Positions 11,201-22,145 of a stretch of 64,000 nucleotides of DNA are shown one piece after another. The first letter of the stretch is position 1, and every line of letters begins with the position of its first letter. The notes beneath the pieces were generated by a model, which saw only the letters and a program-made list of their open reading frames with translations, had not been told where the DNA came from and did no database searches. The stretch is from assembly GCA_028455995.1 (NCBI GenBank), contig JABELC010000005.1, positions 2,728,001 to 2,792,000 of the forward strand, in the 5' to 3' direction. The stretch is from Scleromitrula shiraiana. Taxonomy: Eukaryota; Ascomycota; Leotiomycetes; Helotiales; Sclerotiniaceae. The translations under genes were made by a program, and so were the position numbers.

Positions 11201-12745
11201 GAGATACTCCACCAAAGACTTCTGCAAAAGCTTCGGAGGAGCTCGAGGCGCGCTCCAACAAAGAGAACGAGGAAGCAGAAATGGTGAAGAAAAAGGAGTT
11301 AGCCCACACGGCCGAGGTTGAGCGTAGAAAACAGGCTAGGCTAGCTAGGGAGGCGCAAGATGCTCGAGAGGCCAAGGAGGCTAAAGAAGCCGAAGAAAGC
11401 AGGAAAGCTAAGGCGATTCAAGAGGCTAAAGAAGCTAAAGAGGCACAGGAAGCATTAGAAATCCAAGAAAGACTGGCCAGGGAGGAAGAAGCCGCAAGAC
11501 GTAAACAGGAAGAAGATGATCGGAAAGCACGCCATGCTCAAGAAGAGCGAGACAAGGCAGAGCAAAAGCGCTTATATAATGAGCAGAAGAGAATTGAACG
11601 GGAAAAAGCGGAGCAGAGACAAGCGGCTATTCAAGAGCAGCAACGACTGGAGAGAGTAAAGATTGCTCAACAACAGGAATTGACAAGGCTGTCAAAATTA
11701 CCACTTCTCTTAAGATGGTTCGACCAATGTCGAGACCCGATGAATCCCAAAATCGCAGCTTTGCTCAGCTCCGTTGAAGGTTATCGATACGATACCATCG
11801 TGCCAGATGCAACAGGTCATCCTAATGCCCGAGAACAATGGCTACTCAACACTGATGTTGCCTTACTTCTGGGGGAGAAGGATTTAGAGTTGTCAAGATG
11901 TAAGTGACTCGAGATATATAAAAGATTATCAGAACTAACTGTTGGTCAGTTGCTGCGTGGGAGCGTATACCATTATCAAAATCTACCAAACAATCTATCT
12001 GGTCTTTTGAAAATGGCAAATACTCGTGCGCTGGGATCCGAGAAATTCTCTCAGAAATACCACCCTCCGAACGAGGTCCAGATTATCTTCTGGCAGAGCG
12101 AGCCGAACCATTGTTTATTGAGCTTGAACTTTTTTTTGTCAAGGTATTTTGATCCAAAATCTGTGAGAAAACAAATCTCTGACAATGCTATAGGTATCAG
12201 AATTCATGTTTGTTGTACCCAACTTTCCTCACCTACGAAATCTAAAAATTATTGTAAACTATCGAGAACTTGGAGAATCTTGGAGTTGGCCTCCAACCCC
12301 TGGCAAGTTCTCACAAGATCCCGGATACGGACCCCACAATCCATTTACTCCTGCAGCGGAGGAATACATAAATGGAGAAATAGTCACACAGCTGCAGATA
12401 CATACAAAAACAAGTACAAACCCTTTCCCGGAGAACAGGGTACCCAGACGAGAACTGTCTCGAGTGTTTCCTGGAGATAAGGAATATCTGGCAATTGCAG
12501 AAACTCAGAAGCTTTATCACTTGATACCAAGCTATCAAGGGCGTCCAACGAGCATTGAAACCCGCGACCATGATCAAACCAATGGTATTACTCCCCCGCG
12601 CTCTGACAAATCTAAATCCATCAACGGTGAAGGGCATCACCCAAATCTGATTTCAGAGATGACCGGAACATCTCCTACGCTTCCAGATGGAGCAGCAACT
12701 ACTTCGAATGGGTCTTTGGTGAATGAGATGGATACACGGCCATGA
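8296..12745 (+). CDS. Ankyrin-repeat nuclear protein, HOS4-like (Set3 complex)
   Basis: Three exons, 8296-11899, 11950-12143 and 12194-12745, join in phase and give about 1449 residues. The first 340 residues are acidic and Ser/Lys-rich with basic clusters such as GKRKRPK that look like nuclear signals. Ankyrin repeats follow at about 343-440 (TPLHIASINGHTEIVKMLL, then TPLHDAIENGHIDVVEMLL), with more degenerate ankyrin-like helices at about 533-625. An AT-hook-like RRGPGRPRKDE sits near 738, and a long Lys/Glu/Ala coiled coil spans about 990-1135. A conserved-looking C-terminal domain crosses both introns. The layout fits the fungal HOS4-like subunit of the Set3 histone deacetylase complex, but this rests on architecture only. 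The frame is open upstream to 8233 without an ATG, so 8296 is the first in-frame ATG. A start in an upstream exon is possible. Confidence 0.8.
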
Positions 12746-13194
12746 ATTGCGTATAACTCTTGAATGTTGTCAATAACTGTGTAACCATTGTAAGGATACA
12801 ACCTTTTCAGGTCTCACTAGAGCCTCACACAATGCCGTGGATTGGCTGTCTATTTAGTTTGCCTTCACCAGGCACATTAGATGATCAGACCTTGTATACA
12901 TATTCCGTTCACGGAAGAGTTCATTCAATGTAGATTAATGTCAGGACGTATCTACAAAATAACTGACAATAGCAAAATATAACATTATCATGAAACATCA
13001 TAATTTTATATGCAAATGAAAGTCGTAAAGTTTGACGTTTCGTCTAGCACGTGCTAATCCAGCCCGATAATGACGCTCACTTTTTCGGATAAGGAAAGGT
13101 GAGCGAGGGGCAAATATCTAGTAAGTAGTAATCTTTTCATCCGTCGTAACCTCCACAACTCGTAAACAAAATCCCTAAGAAATACAAACCCACA
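12746..13194. other. Intergenic spacer
   Basis: This 449-base AT-rich spacer follows the HOS4-like gene and contains the promoter of the zinc-finger/LysM gene. I see no further feature. Confidence 0.5.
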
Positions 13195-14228
13195 ATGAAC
13201 ACCACCTCCTGTTGCTGCTGCGCCCAACTCATACCAAACATCCCACCACCCTACTACACATCGTCCAATTCCGAGAAACCAACCTACTCATCTCCCTCCC
13301 TCATCTCCAACCGCACATTACCATGCTGCACCCGCACCATCTGCGGAGCCTGTATTAAATCCAACTCGCGATTCGCATCCTACTGTCCCTTCTGCCAGAT
13401 CAGCACTACGGAATCCGTTCTGTCGCAAGGATTGAAGGATCCGCCTAGTTATTCTACTTCTGCCTCTTCTTCTACTCCTGCTGGGTTAAATGAGCAGGCT
13501 ATCGATAATGATGACGACGACGACGACGATAACGATGATGAAGATGAAGATACCCCACCAACCTACTCAAGCCTCCCACCCTCCAACTTCCCCATAACCC
13601 ACAACCTCCACTCCAAACAACCACCCCAAGACACCCTCCACTTCCTCAACCACACCCTAGGCGAATCCCTACACTCGCTCTCCCTCCGCTACGGGGTGCC
13701 CATCTCCGCACTCCGCAAGAAAAACAACATCACGGCCGATCATCTGCTGTGGGCGAGGAGGACGGTGCTGATTCCGGGGGAGTGGTATAAGGGGGGGGTG
13801 AGTTTGAGTCCGCGGCCGGTGGAGGGGGAGGAGGAGGAGAGGAGGAGGGGCATGGTTAGGAGGTTTATGGTTGCTTGTAAGGTTTCTCAGTGAGTGTTGT
13901 TTTATTTACCTTTTTTGGGGGGGGCGGGGGGGCTTACTTGTTTCTTGTCCTTGGTTGGTTTGGTAGTTTCGAGGTTGATATTAGAGGGGGGATTGGGGGA
14001 AAAGTTAAGACAAATCTGGGAAATCATGTGGCTAATTCTTTGGTGTATAGATATGATATTGCGGTAGTTTACCTTGAACAAGCGAATTACGATTTAGAGA
14101 TGGCGATAGGGATACACAAAGATGACGAAAGATGGGAGACAGAAAACCCGATACAAGGAAGTGGGAAGGGTAAACGGCAGATGAAGTTTGATCTTGGGTG
14201 GCGCAGATTCACGGGACAGAGATCATGA
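13195..14228 (+). CDS. Zinc-finger, LysM and UBA-like domain protein (cytosolic)
   Basis: Two exons, 13195-13889 and 14051-14228, join in phase (donor CA|GTGAGT, acceptor TATAG) to give 290 residues. The N-terminus has a cysteine cluster (TTSCCCCAQL, later CCTRTICGACIK and YCPFCQ) arranged like a small RING or zinc ribbon. A low-complexity Asp run sits near residues 102-118. A LysM-type domain occupies about 150-200 (LNHTLGESLHSLSLRYGV to VLIPGEWY). The second exon adds a UBA-like helical segment (YLEQANYDLEMAI). No signal peptide is seen, so this LysM is unlikely to bind chitin outside the cell; it resembles the intracellular LysM proteins of eukaryotes. The function is unknown; the UBA-like tail hints at ubiquitin-linked work. 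Codon use changes sharply inside the gene from C-ending to G-ending near 13745. Confidence 0.85.
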
Positions 14229-14376
14229 AATCGATGTATGTGGTTTCAGTTCATTTCATTGTTTATTTAATACTGTAGACTTTAAGTCGTGAGGTTCATG
14301 AAAATGGTACCCATAGGCACTTTGTATAATACATTCGGCCATCAATTGTGGCTTCCCTATTACCATATACGCTAAA

Positions 14377-17300
14377 TTAATATGCCGATCGTGTTCGAAT
14401 ATCCTATAAACGTTGTTAGCATCAGGTCTAGTTGGAACAAATGTAGGTCCACATACCGAAATCTTCCTCTCTATCTCTCTGACTGAACGGTCTAACTCTC
14501 CTGCAATCATCTGTTTCTTGTCCGTGGGCAAGAGGGTATATCTTTCGCATAAATCTCCATCAATAACGCCCTTCACTGGCACATAATAACTTCGATAGAT
14601 TAGATGATCTCTTCCGGCTAATGGTGGATCTTCTGATCTTAAATGTTGTTCTAGAGTCTGAAAGAAATCCACATCCTCCCGACTAACGAACGGTATAAGA
14701 ATTCCAAGTGTACCTTGGAGACCAGCCCATAATAAACAATCTCGACCTCCAGCAACAAGGTTGGTCTTTTGAATGCTCATTGGAATATCTTGGGGGTAGA
14801 AATGAGCCATCAGGTTTAATCGGTGGGGAGCTCCAGCCAGATATTGTCGCTCATGAAGGAGATGAGCACCCGAGCCATCTTCGTCTGCCTCCTCACTAGC
14901 CTTGGGAGGACAACGGAGAAGCCATAGGTTACCAAATTTATCACCACCCGCGACTGTCTCGTAATCCACCATAGTAATGCATGATGTCCATCTCGCAATT
15001 GTGTCATCCACAAATGGAATTAATCTATTTTCTTGAAACTTGTAGACAACCATTGTGACACTCTCTTGTACATCGCTCACAATAATACGGCTTCCTTGAG
15101 TTTGCAACCCAACAATTAAGGTAGGCGCAACCTCTGCTTGGGCTTTCCGTAGCATCTGACGCATTCCTAAATCATAGATGCGTAAATCCTTACCAACGCC
15201 AGCTAAAAGCCTGCCTTGAAAAGCAAGGAGAGCCATTGGAGGCTCCTCTACTTTCGTTTTATGGATAAATTCTAGTTCTTTGCCGTCTTCCTGGAATCGA
15301 TATACATGGATAAAGCCTGCCGAAGATGATCTCGGGCTAACGACAACATCCTTACCTGTACCGACAACTAAGAATGACTCATCATCCTGACTAGCGAACG
15401 AGACAACTGCAATGCTGACCGCTGCTTCGTTATCTTCAAGATCAATCTTTGAAAGCATTGCCTTTTCTGTCACAGGGTCGACAACAGAGACGCATGATGC
15501 CCAGTGATTCTTACCCCTTGGATATCCAAATTCCTCAGGAGGGAGTACATTTGCGTCGCCATTAACAACAGAAGGATCTTCTAGCAATTTCTGTTTTGTG
15601 GCCGGCGAAAGAATATTATTGTCGGCTTCGATGACATAGAAATAGGGTCGTTCAGGGTGTCGGACGAATCGCCGAGGAGTATAGGTTAGAGGGATAGATT
15701 CTTGAAGTAGGTTATCGGTAAGTTTCTCGATAGAAAATATCCTAGAGTATGGTTGGTTAGTTGGGCGAAATCGGCAAGAAAACTTTTCAATTAAACAGCG
15801 GGTGAGATATCTTCAGAAGGAACAATTGGAATTTTAATATTTAATCCTCATAGTCAAGATAGACGTAAGAAGTTAACGATGAGAAAATCATCATGATATC
15901 GTAATTTGAACGTATAATATGAAATATTTGAACATACCTTAGATTCTGTCCTTGAATACCTACCATTCCTTCGGTGCATTGTTCACTACTAAAGTTCCAG
16001 CCCCATTCAAGTGCCGGATAGTTCAATGGAGTCAACATAAAACCTTTAGTTACAGGGTCCGAGTATCCTAGCCATGGCCTTGAACTGAGCGCTAGCACTG
16101 CAGTTTGACCCTGTACAGAGACTCGGAATAGTTTGGCAGGTTTAGGACCAAGGAAACGTGTTCGTGTGTCCGAAAGATCTCCTGTCACTTCATCCAGTAC
16201 CGTTCGGAGATATACTCCGGAGTAGAGCCCAATATGCAAGTAGAGAGTGGATCCACCAGATGATGAATCCGACATGGCCATAATGGAAAGAGCGTTCGGA
16301 GGGGAAGTCAGGGCCTGGACTGATTTGTTTTCAAGAGTTGAATCAGGATCTAAACTCAAGATACGCACAGTTGAGTCATCGCAGCCCACGGCCAAGAATT
16401 GACTTCTCATACGTCCTTCCGGGACTTCGCCAAGACTGAGACAAGTAACTGTTCCACTCATTTCTTTCTTTTCGTCGTATTCGGCAAGCGATCCATCCGA
16501 GTCCATCTCGAAATAGACAATCTCTCCGGAGCTGAGGGCAACAGCTACTTGTCGTTCGTTTGTTGTGGCGGCGACAATTGATCGATGTTGTGGAGCAGCC
16601 CATTCGTTTACACGGCGGTCTGCACGAATGTGACGAATTCCTTTTGGGTGAACCTGGATTAAGGCATCCTCACCAAGTTGTTGAACTGCTAGAGTAGGCG
16701 CAGAAGACAAAAACCCAGTGTCAGTGACTTCTTCTACAGTTTCGCCGATACTGAGGACTAAGGTACCATTCGAAAATGAAAGTATGATGTAAGCGTCATA
16801 AGTATCATTTCTTGTGAGTTTCGTTGTCCAGACAGCCGATGGCACACCAGGTAATTCGGATTCAACAATCTCACTCACTTCCAGACCATGTTTCAATGTC
16901 CGGAAGGTACTTCGGGCACCCGTGCCACAGATTGAGTAGATTTGAGGAGCATCCTCGTCTGTGAGGTTAGCGACCTTGCAATCCATCAAAGGATTCATGG
17001 AGTCGATGCTTTCCACTAAGCTTAGATTATCCGCAGGCCTTGGATGGAAATAGACAGGTGTATACGGCTTCGTCGAGCCTGTTGGAAAATCGTCGCTGAC
17101 GAATTCGATTTCCTCATCATCGTCCCCTAGCTTCTCAAATTGGTAAAACTGGTGGTTACCAAATTCGCTTGCAACAAAAAGAAATCCACTTTTTAAAATA
17201 CAAAGACTTGTAGCGACAGGCACTGTGTCGAAGTATTTGATCTTGAGACGTTTGACTTCACCGGTCGGTTGGCCATTATCATCCTCAACCATTTCAATGG

Positions 17301-18415
17301 TGGTTTTGAATAGGTCACCGTCATCAGTTTGCAAAAGAAAGAAAAAGGCTCCCGCTGCACCTTTGAGCTTGTGCATCACACCAGCTATGATGTGTCGTTT
17401 TCGCTGTGGATCCTCGGTGGCACCACGACGCCTAGGGATGGCAACGCGGAAAGCTTCTTGGTTGGAGTGTCTATACGTGATGTTGTCCTCACCACATACC
17501 AAGACTCCACTAGGACCATCCGTTCCACCAGGGACCTGGAAAAGAATGCTTGCGGTTCGATCGACTGGATCTGACCATTTTCGTACCACATGATTCAGAC
17601 CTAAATCAAGCTCATAATATACAAGTTGCTTCTCTATCTCCTCGTAAGCCTGGCCAGTTGGGTCTTGATCTGAATCACCATAGTCTACCTCGAGAGCAGC
17701 AAAAACTGGGTTCGCGTATCCCACATCTAAGGCAACCAGTGCAAACACTAAGGTCTGCGATTTATGTGCTTCCAAGGGAGATGATATTGTGAGTTCAGCT
17801 TGAGAATTACGATTTAACACGTAAACAAGTTTATTCTTCTCCACGGAAGCGGTGAGACAAGCTCTACCCTTCGGATCTACCGCCAAGTACTGTCCTGGGA
17901 TTACTCGTCGAATACCAGACTTTCCAAAAGTCTCTAGATGTAGGCGGTTGAATTTGTTCTGTGCTGGAACGAATTCTACAATTGTAATTCGGCCAGAATC
18001 AGATGTGATGATAATGTAATCTGTGATGACCCATTTAGCTCAGTTCTGTCTATTGACCAAACTTCAATACCACTTTTCGCGCCAGGCTGATGAAGGCGAT
18101 GTAATTCGTGCTGTCGTCGATGCTTCAAATCACTAAGTGAAGCTCAAGTGGGATTGAGATTATGGACTTACCCTTATTACTTCCAGCTAGCCTGAAGGCC
18201 GCGATAGCTCTGATTATGCCAAAGACATCGTGTGAAAGTGCAGTAATGATTTTTCCCTGTGATGGATCTGGTCTGTGAAGGGTAAGACGTGAACCCGAGG
18301 CTGTTACAATCTGTTGCTCTTTTGTTCCAGCAAATTGGCCAAGGATTGCTTGGGTGATAGCGGTAGGGGGATTAATTGTCAAACTATAAAGGAATTGATT
18401 TGATGTCGTCGCCAT
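14377..18415 (-). CDS. RSE1: Pre-mRNA splicing factor RSE1 (SF3b130/SF3B3)
   Basis: RSE1 is the large WD40/beta-propeller scaffold of SF3b in the U2 snRNP and helps position the branch site in the nucleus. Four exons, 18415-18172, 18020-15938, 15741-14457 and 14403-14377, join in phase (244, 2083, 1285 and 27 bases) to give 1212 residues, as expected for the family. The N-terminus (LYSLTINPPTAI), the conserved NLVAGGRDCLLWAGLQG-like segment of the CPSF-A/MMS1 domain, and the C-terminal REIERKISDIRTRSAY are all present. The last nine codons, including the stop, lie in a separate 27-base exon. Ignoring that exon would give a wrong longer tail. It shares a roughly 290-base divergent promoter with MSS51. 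Confidence 0.96.
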
Positions 18416-18707
18416 GTTGTTGCAGCAGCGCAGAAAGCCTGCGCAGCTTCATGTAAAAAGAATCAGGTTGTGGGTAAAAGGAGCATTTGAGGAGCTGGAC
18501 AAGCAGCTTGTCACGAAGAAAGTTTTGCTTTCGCTCGATGATCGATTTTTGAAGAGGAAATTCGCAAGCTAAAAAGGCGCCTTACCGTTTTTGGACTACG
18601 CTATTTTGGATACTCGAAATCACCTTATACATCAACCTCTGTGATGGGATTTTACTCAAGCAATACTAAAGTCTATATATTCGGTATTGCTTTAGGGTTT
18701 TGAGGAA
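18416..18707. promoter_or_regulatory. Divergent promoter region between RSE1 and MSS51
   Basis: The two start codons are 292 bases apart and point in opposite directions, so the spacer must serve both genes. No specific element is evident. Confidence 0.45.
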
Positions 18708-20347
18708 ATGCGTTCTTTACCTTCTTACACCTGCCAAAGGTGCTTGAATGCGCTACAAAGGAAACCAAGGTCAATTGGATTAGGACGCAGATCTATTAAT
18801 ACTGGGAATATCAAACGCAACAAGCTAACGTCAAGCATACAACCAAAGAGTCAATCTACAGGGAAGGATATTGGACGTCGAACGATTTCATTCGGACAGC
18901 AAGGGCAAGCGGCGAAAGGTGGCTCTCTGCCATTCCAGAATCAAGATGGCCTGGAATCGACCCCTCCTTCCAATGTCGAGAAAAGACCTTTATTAATGCC
19001 GAATAACCTTTTCCACTCTTTCTCAAACTCCCCATCCCCTGAGATTAGGAGGAGGGCTGCTTTTATGAAGCAAAATGCGTATTGCCCGCATCCTGATCAT
19101 CGCCAGACTCGATTACCTACGAATCCAGACGATCTAGAATCTCGAAAGTCTGCCAAAGGCGTGCTACCCCCCGCACATGTCAATTTCGAATGTCCGGATT
19201 GTGGAATACCTGTATCCTGCTCGGAAGAACATTGGGCAGATGATTATGAGGCGCATTTGGAAATATGCGATACACTTCGAGAAATAAACGAAGATGATCA
19301 TGATCTTCGTTCTGGTCGATTCTTCCCGGAATTTGAATACCCTGGAGATCAAATCGAGGAAGCAATGGTCAATATGACGAACTGGGATACGCTACTCTTT
19401 TCCAGACAGTTCAAAGCTATCAATGATGAGAGAAGTTTAAGACAAGCAACCAGATTGCTAACATACCCGATCACTATCGGAAGTGTCTTACATGAATTGA
19501 GTCCTTACAACATCAAAAAGGGAGGAAGACTAACCGTTGAAGGTCTCAAGAGTTTGAGTGGTAAGAAGAAATTCCATTATAGAAGCTTTCTTGCTAACAA
19601 TTCCAAGCTCTTCGTTATAGCTTGCACCCTGCACGAACAGGGGGAGGATCTGAGATAAAAAATCTAAGGCCAACACCACCGCCAATGAGAATATTTATCC
19701 TCGGAGCTCGCGCTGAGTCTTCGTTGCCAAGAGAAGTTTGGGTGCAATTGGCTCATTTGTTCCCTCGCGTCACATTTCATTTGATCTTTATTGGGCCGGA
19801 AAGTATGGCGAACAGAGATGCTGAATTCCCTCTGCCTGAACGGACTCCTAGTAATCCTTTCGGTTCTGTTGTCGAAGATCGTATAACCAACTCGTTGAAG
19901 ATCAGCACGTTTGTGGAATACTATCATACGCTTCATAAAGCCGGGCACTTCTACCCTTATGATCCTTACTTTGATTGCTTTATGCTTTTCCATCCCGGCC
20001 TGGGTCACCCCGCAAGTTCGCATGAATGGGCAGAAACTATCCCGCAACTTTTGGAAACCAAAGTACCAATTCTAGTTACGGGATATACGCCATATGACAT
20101 GGAGCGTGATGTTAACTGGGTCAAGAAAACAGTTGGGGGAGAAATGGATATACTGATGGAACCTGGAGAGAATCGTTTCCGTAGTTTGAGATGGGACCTA
20201 AATGACCTAGATCCTCAGGACGTCAGTTGCGGCAATTGGGGTGTTTGGGCCTTCAGAGGGAAGAGGTATGCAATTTCTCCGTCGAACGCATTATGAATAA
20301 CGCTAACTGTTCGCAGATATGAGACTACTAGGAAGGACAACGAATAG
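18708..20347 (+). CDS. MSS51: Mitochondrial COX1 translation factor MSS51
   Basis: In yeast, MSS51 activates translation of mitochondrial COX1 mRNA and binds newly made Cox1 during complex IV assembly. Three exons, 18708-19560, 19608-20265 and 20317-20347, join in phase to give 513 residues. The first intron is 47 bases with an exact GCTAAC branch site. Its acceptor is the AG at 19606-19607, because only that choice keeps the frame into LRYSLHPARTGGGSEI. The N-terminus is basic and Ser/Arg-rich, as in a mitochondrial presequence. A MYND-like zinc cluster follows (AYCPHPDHRQT near 125 and CPDCGIPVSCSEEHW near 162). The C-terminal half contains the conserved FILGARAESSLP and YFDCFMLFHPGLGHP. 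Confidence 0.93.
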
Positions 20348-20753
20348 GTGGTGCAATGCAATGAGGTATACTTTTGATGGTTTCGATGTGCATGTTGCAT
20401 TTAGATTAGTGTTGGGCTGTATATAATGCTCAAAACTTTCGTAGGATACATTCAACACTGGTAGAGCCAATAATGAAGTTTGTACATTTTAAATGCTTCC
20501 TCACCCTTAATACCGGAAAGTTTGCAAACTCTTTCTTGTGATGAATCATGACTGGATATCACCAACAATATATTGTTTTGAAGACGTTGAATTGGCAAAG
20601 ATACTCCAAAAAAAAAAACGTTTTTGTTTGTAGCAGCTTTAGATTGTCTCTTCCCCTTTCCTTATCTTATCGCGCCAAAATGCGGGGGTAAATACAGTAC
20701 ATATTTTCCTCAAAACGTCATCGTAAAAAAACAACTCTTGGCCAGAAGAAAAA
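20348..20753. other. Intergenic spacer
   Basis: This 406-base spacer has an A-run near 20609-20619 and otherwise only AT-rich sequence. It holds the 3' end of MSS51 and the promoter of the next gene. Confidence 0.5.
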
Positions 20754-21812
20754 ATGACATCCAAACCTTCGCGCTCGTTGACGACAATCTATTTAACCCG
20801 CCATGGTGTAAGTTCTTTAAATGTTCTTTTCAGGCGTCTAGAATCTAACATCTATAAGTTCCGCTCAAACTGGGTAGTTGATGCATCAACTGGTACATAC
20901 ACATCCAACATCCCAACTCCAACCGGTATACCTAGCGATCCAGCACTTGCTGGCTATGGTGAAGCGCAAGCTGCTCAGCTGGGCTTACATCTCAGTAAAC
21001 TGGATCCGCCTATCCAGCGAATTTATTCTTCCCCCTTCTACCGCTGTATTCAGACCATTTCTCCTCTAATCCCACACCTTTCCGCCACAACCGCTGACCC
21101 AGCCGCCTTGAAAATTCGTGGTGAGAATGGTGTCGGCGAATGGTATGGCTTAGCCCGATTCGATCATCCCAGTCCTGCTACATCCGAATTATTGCATTCA
21201 TTATTTTCAGCTTACGATAAAGATTATGTGCCGAAAATACGACCTAGTGTGAATGGGGAGAGTATAAATGAGTTACACGATAGAACAGCATATGCATTAC
21301 ATAGAGTTATAGAAGAAGCAGACAGAGAGGGCGTTAAAGCTATTGTCATTTGTACGCATGCGGCAACTCTAATTGCGATTGGGAGATGTTTGACAGGAAG
21401 GATGCCGGAAGACATTGAGGAGGAGGACTTTAGGCCTTTTACTTGCGGGCTGAGTGTGTTTGAGAGGAAGGCAGAGGGATGTAGCGAGGAGAAGGAAGTT
21501 GACATGTGGAAGGGACCCGAAGAAGAAATCCCTCGAGTAGAATGGAGATCAGGAAACGGTGTAGCTGGTGGATGGGACATGAAGCTTAGTGGGGATTGTA
21601 GCTTTTTAAGCGGCGGGGAAGAGCGTGGATGGTGAGTTAACACAATAGAGACTATGCATACAATCAATACTAACGTTGATAGGCGTTTCTCTGGAGACGA
21701 GTCATTCTCTACAACGACTACAGGCCAAGGACCAGCTCTAGATGCTGGATCTGGATTAGGTGTTGTCATCGAAGGCAAGAAGCCAGAAAAAGCTGAACCT
21801 TCGAGATTGTAA
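20754..21812 (+). CDS. Histidine phosphatase, TFIIIC tau55 (TFC7)-like
   Basis: This is a phosphoglycerate-mutase-type histidine phosphatase. Three exons, 20754-20807, 20859-21631 and 21683-21812, give 318 residues. The catalytic motif LTRHG lies at residues 14-18, a second conserved block is YSSPFYRCIQT, and the downstream catalytic His is in VICTHAATLIAIG. Close fungal relatives are annotated as the tau55/TFC7 subunit of RNA polymerase III factor TFIIIC, so that role is possible; I cannot separate it from a free phosphatase by sequence alone. The first intron (20808-20858) is 51 bases, keeps the frame and has no stop. It is called an intron because GTAAGT and TATAAG flank it and the joined RHGFRSNW fits the family better. 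It starts directly after the RHG motif. Confidence 0.83.
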
Positions 21813-22145
21813 CGAAGGGTTGGAGATGAATGATATTTGGCTTGTATCAAGTCGCAACTCTTGAAAAATTCTTAGATCCTAATCTAAACTTGGATAACAA
21901 AATAGATACCCAGGCTAGAATTGTATATAGATACATAGTCCTAAACTCTATACTTCGCGTAAATATACTATACAATAATATCATGCCTCTAAATATAACG
22001 ATTCCTTCGGGTGGATTCAATTGACATACAATCATGCACGCTTTAAAACATCTCAATGTGCTTCAACGCTTCCATACAACTCTAACCCCCGCCCCCAAAA
22101 CAGAATGGCACTATTCTCCCAAAACCACGCAAGTTCAGGCATCAT
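21813..22145. other. Spacer between convergent genes
   Basis: This 333-base AT-rich sequence lies between two convergent stop codons. It presumably holds both 3' UTRs and polyadenylation signals. No gene is seen. Confidence 0.5.

Noticed and set aside
10494..11375. Long minus-strand open frames opposite the HOS4-like gene
   Set aside because: They are Ser/Phe-rich antisense readings of a Lys/Glu-rich coding strand, with no domain.
11950..12480. Separate 176-codon frame after the HOS4-like gene
   Set aside because: It is a wrong-frame reading across exons 2 and 3 of that gene; the joined exons in phase explain the region.
13890..14228. Separate small gene after the LysM gene
   Set aside because: Its first half is intron (13890-14050) and its last part is the second exon of the LysM gene, giving the UBA-like tail.
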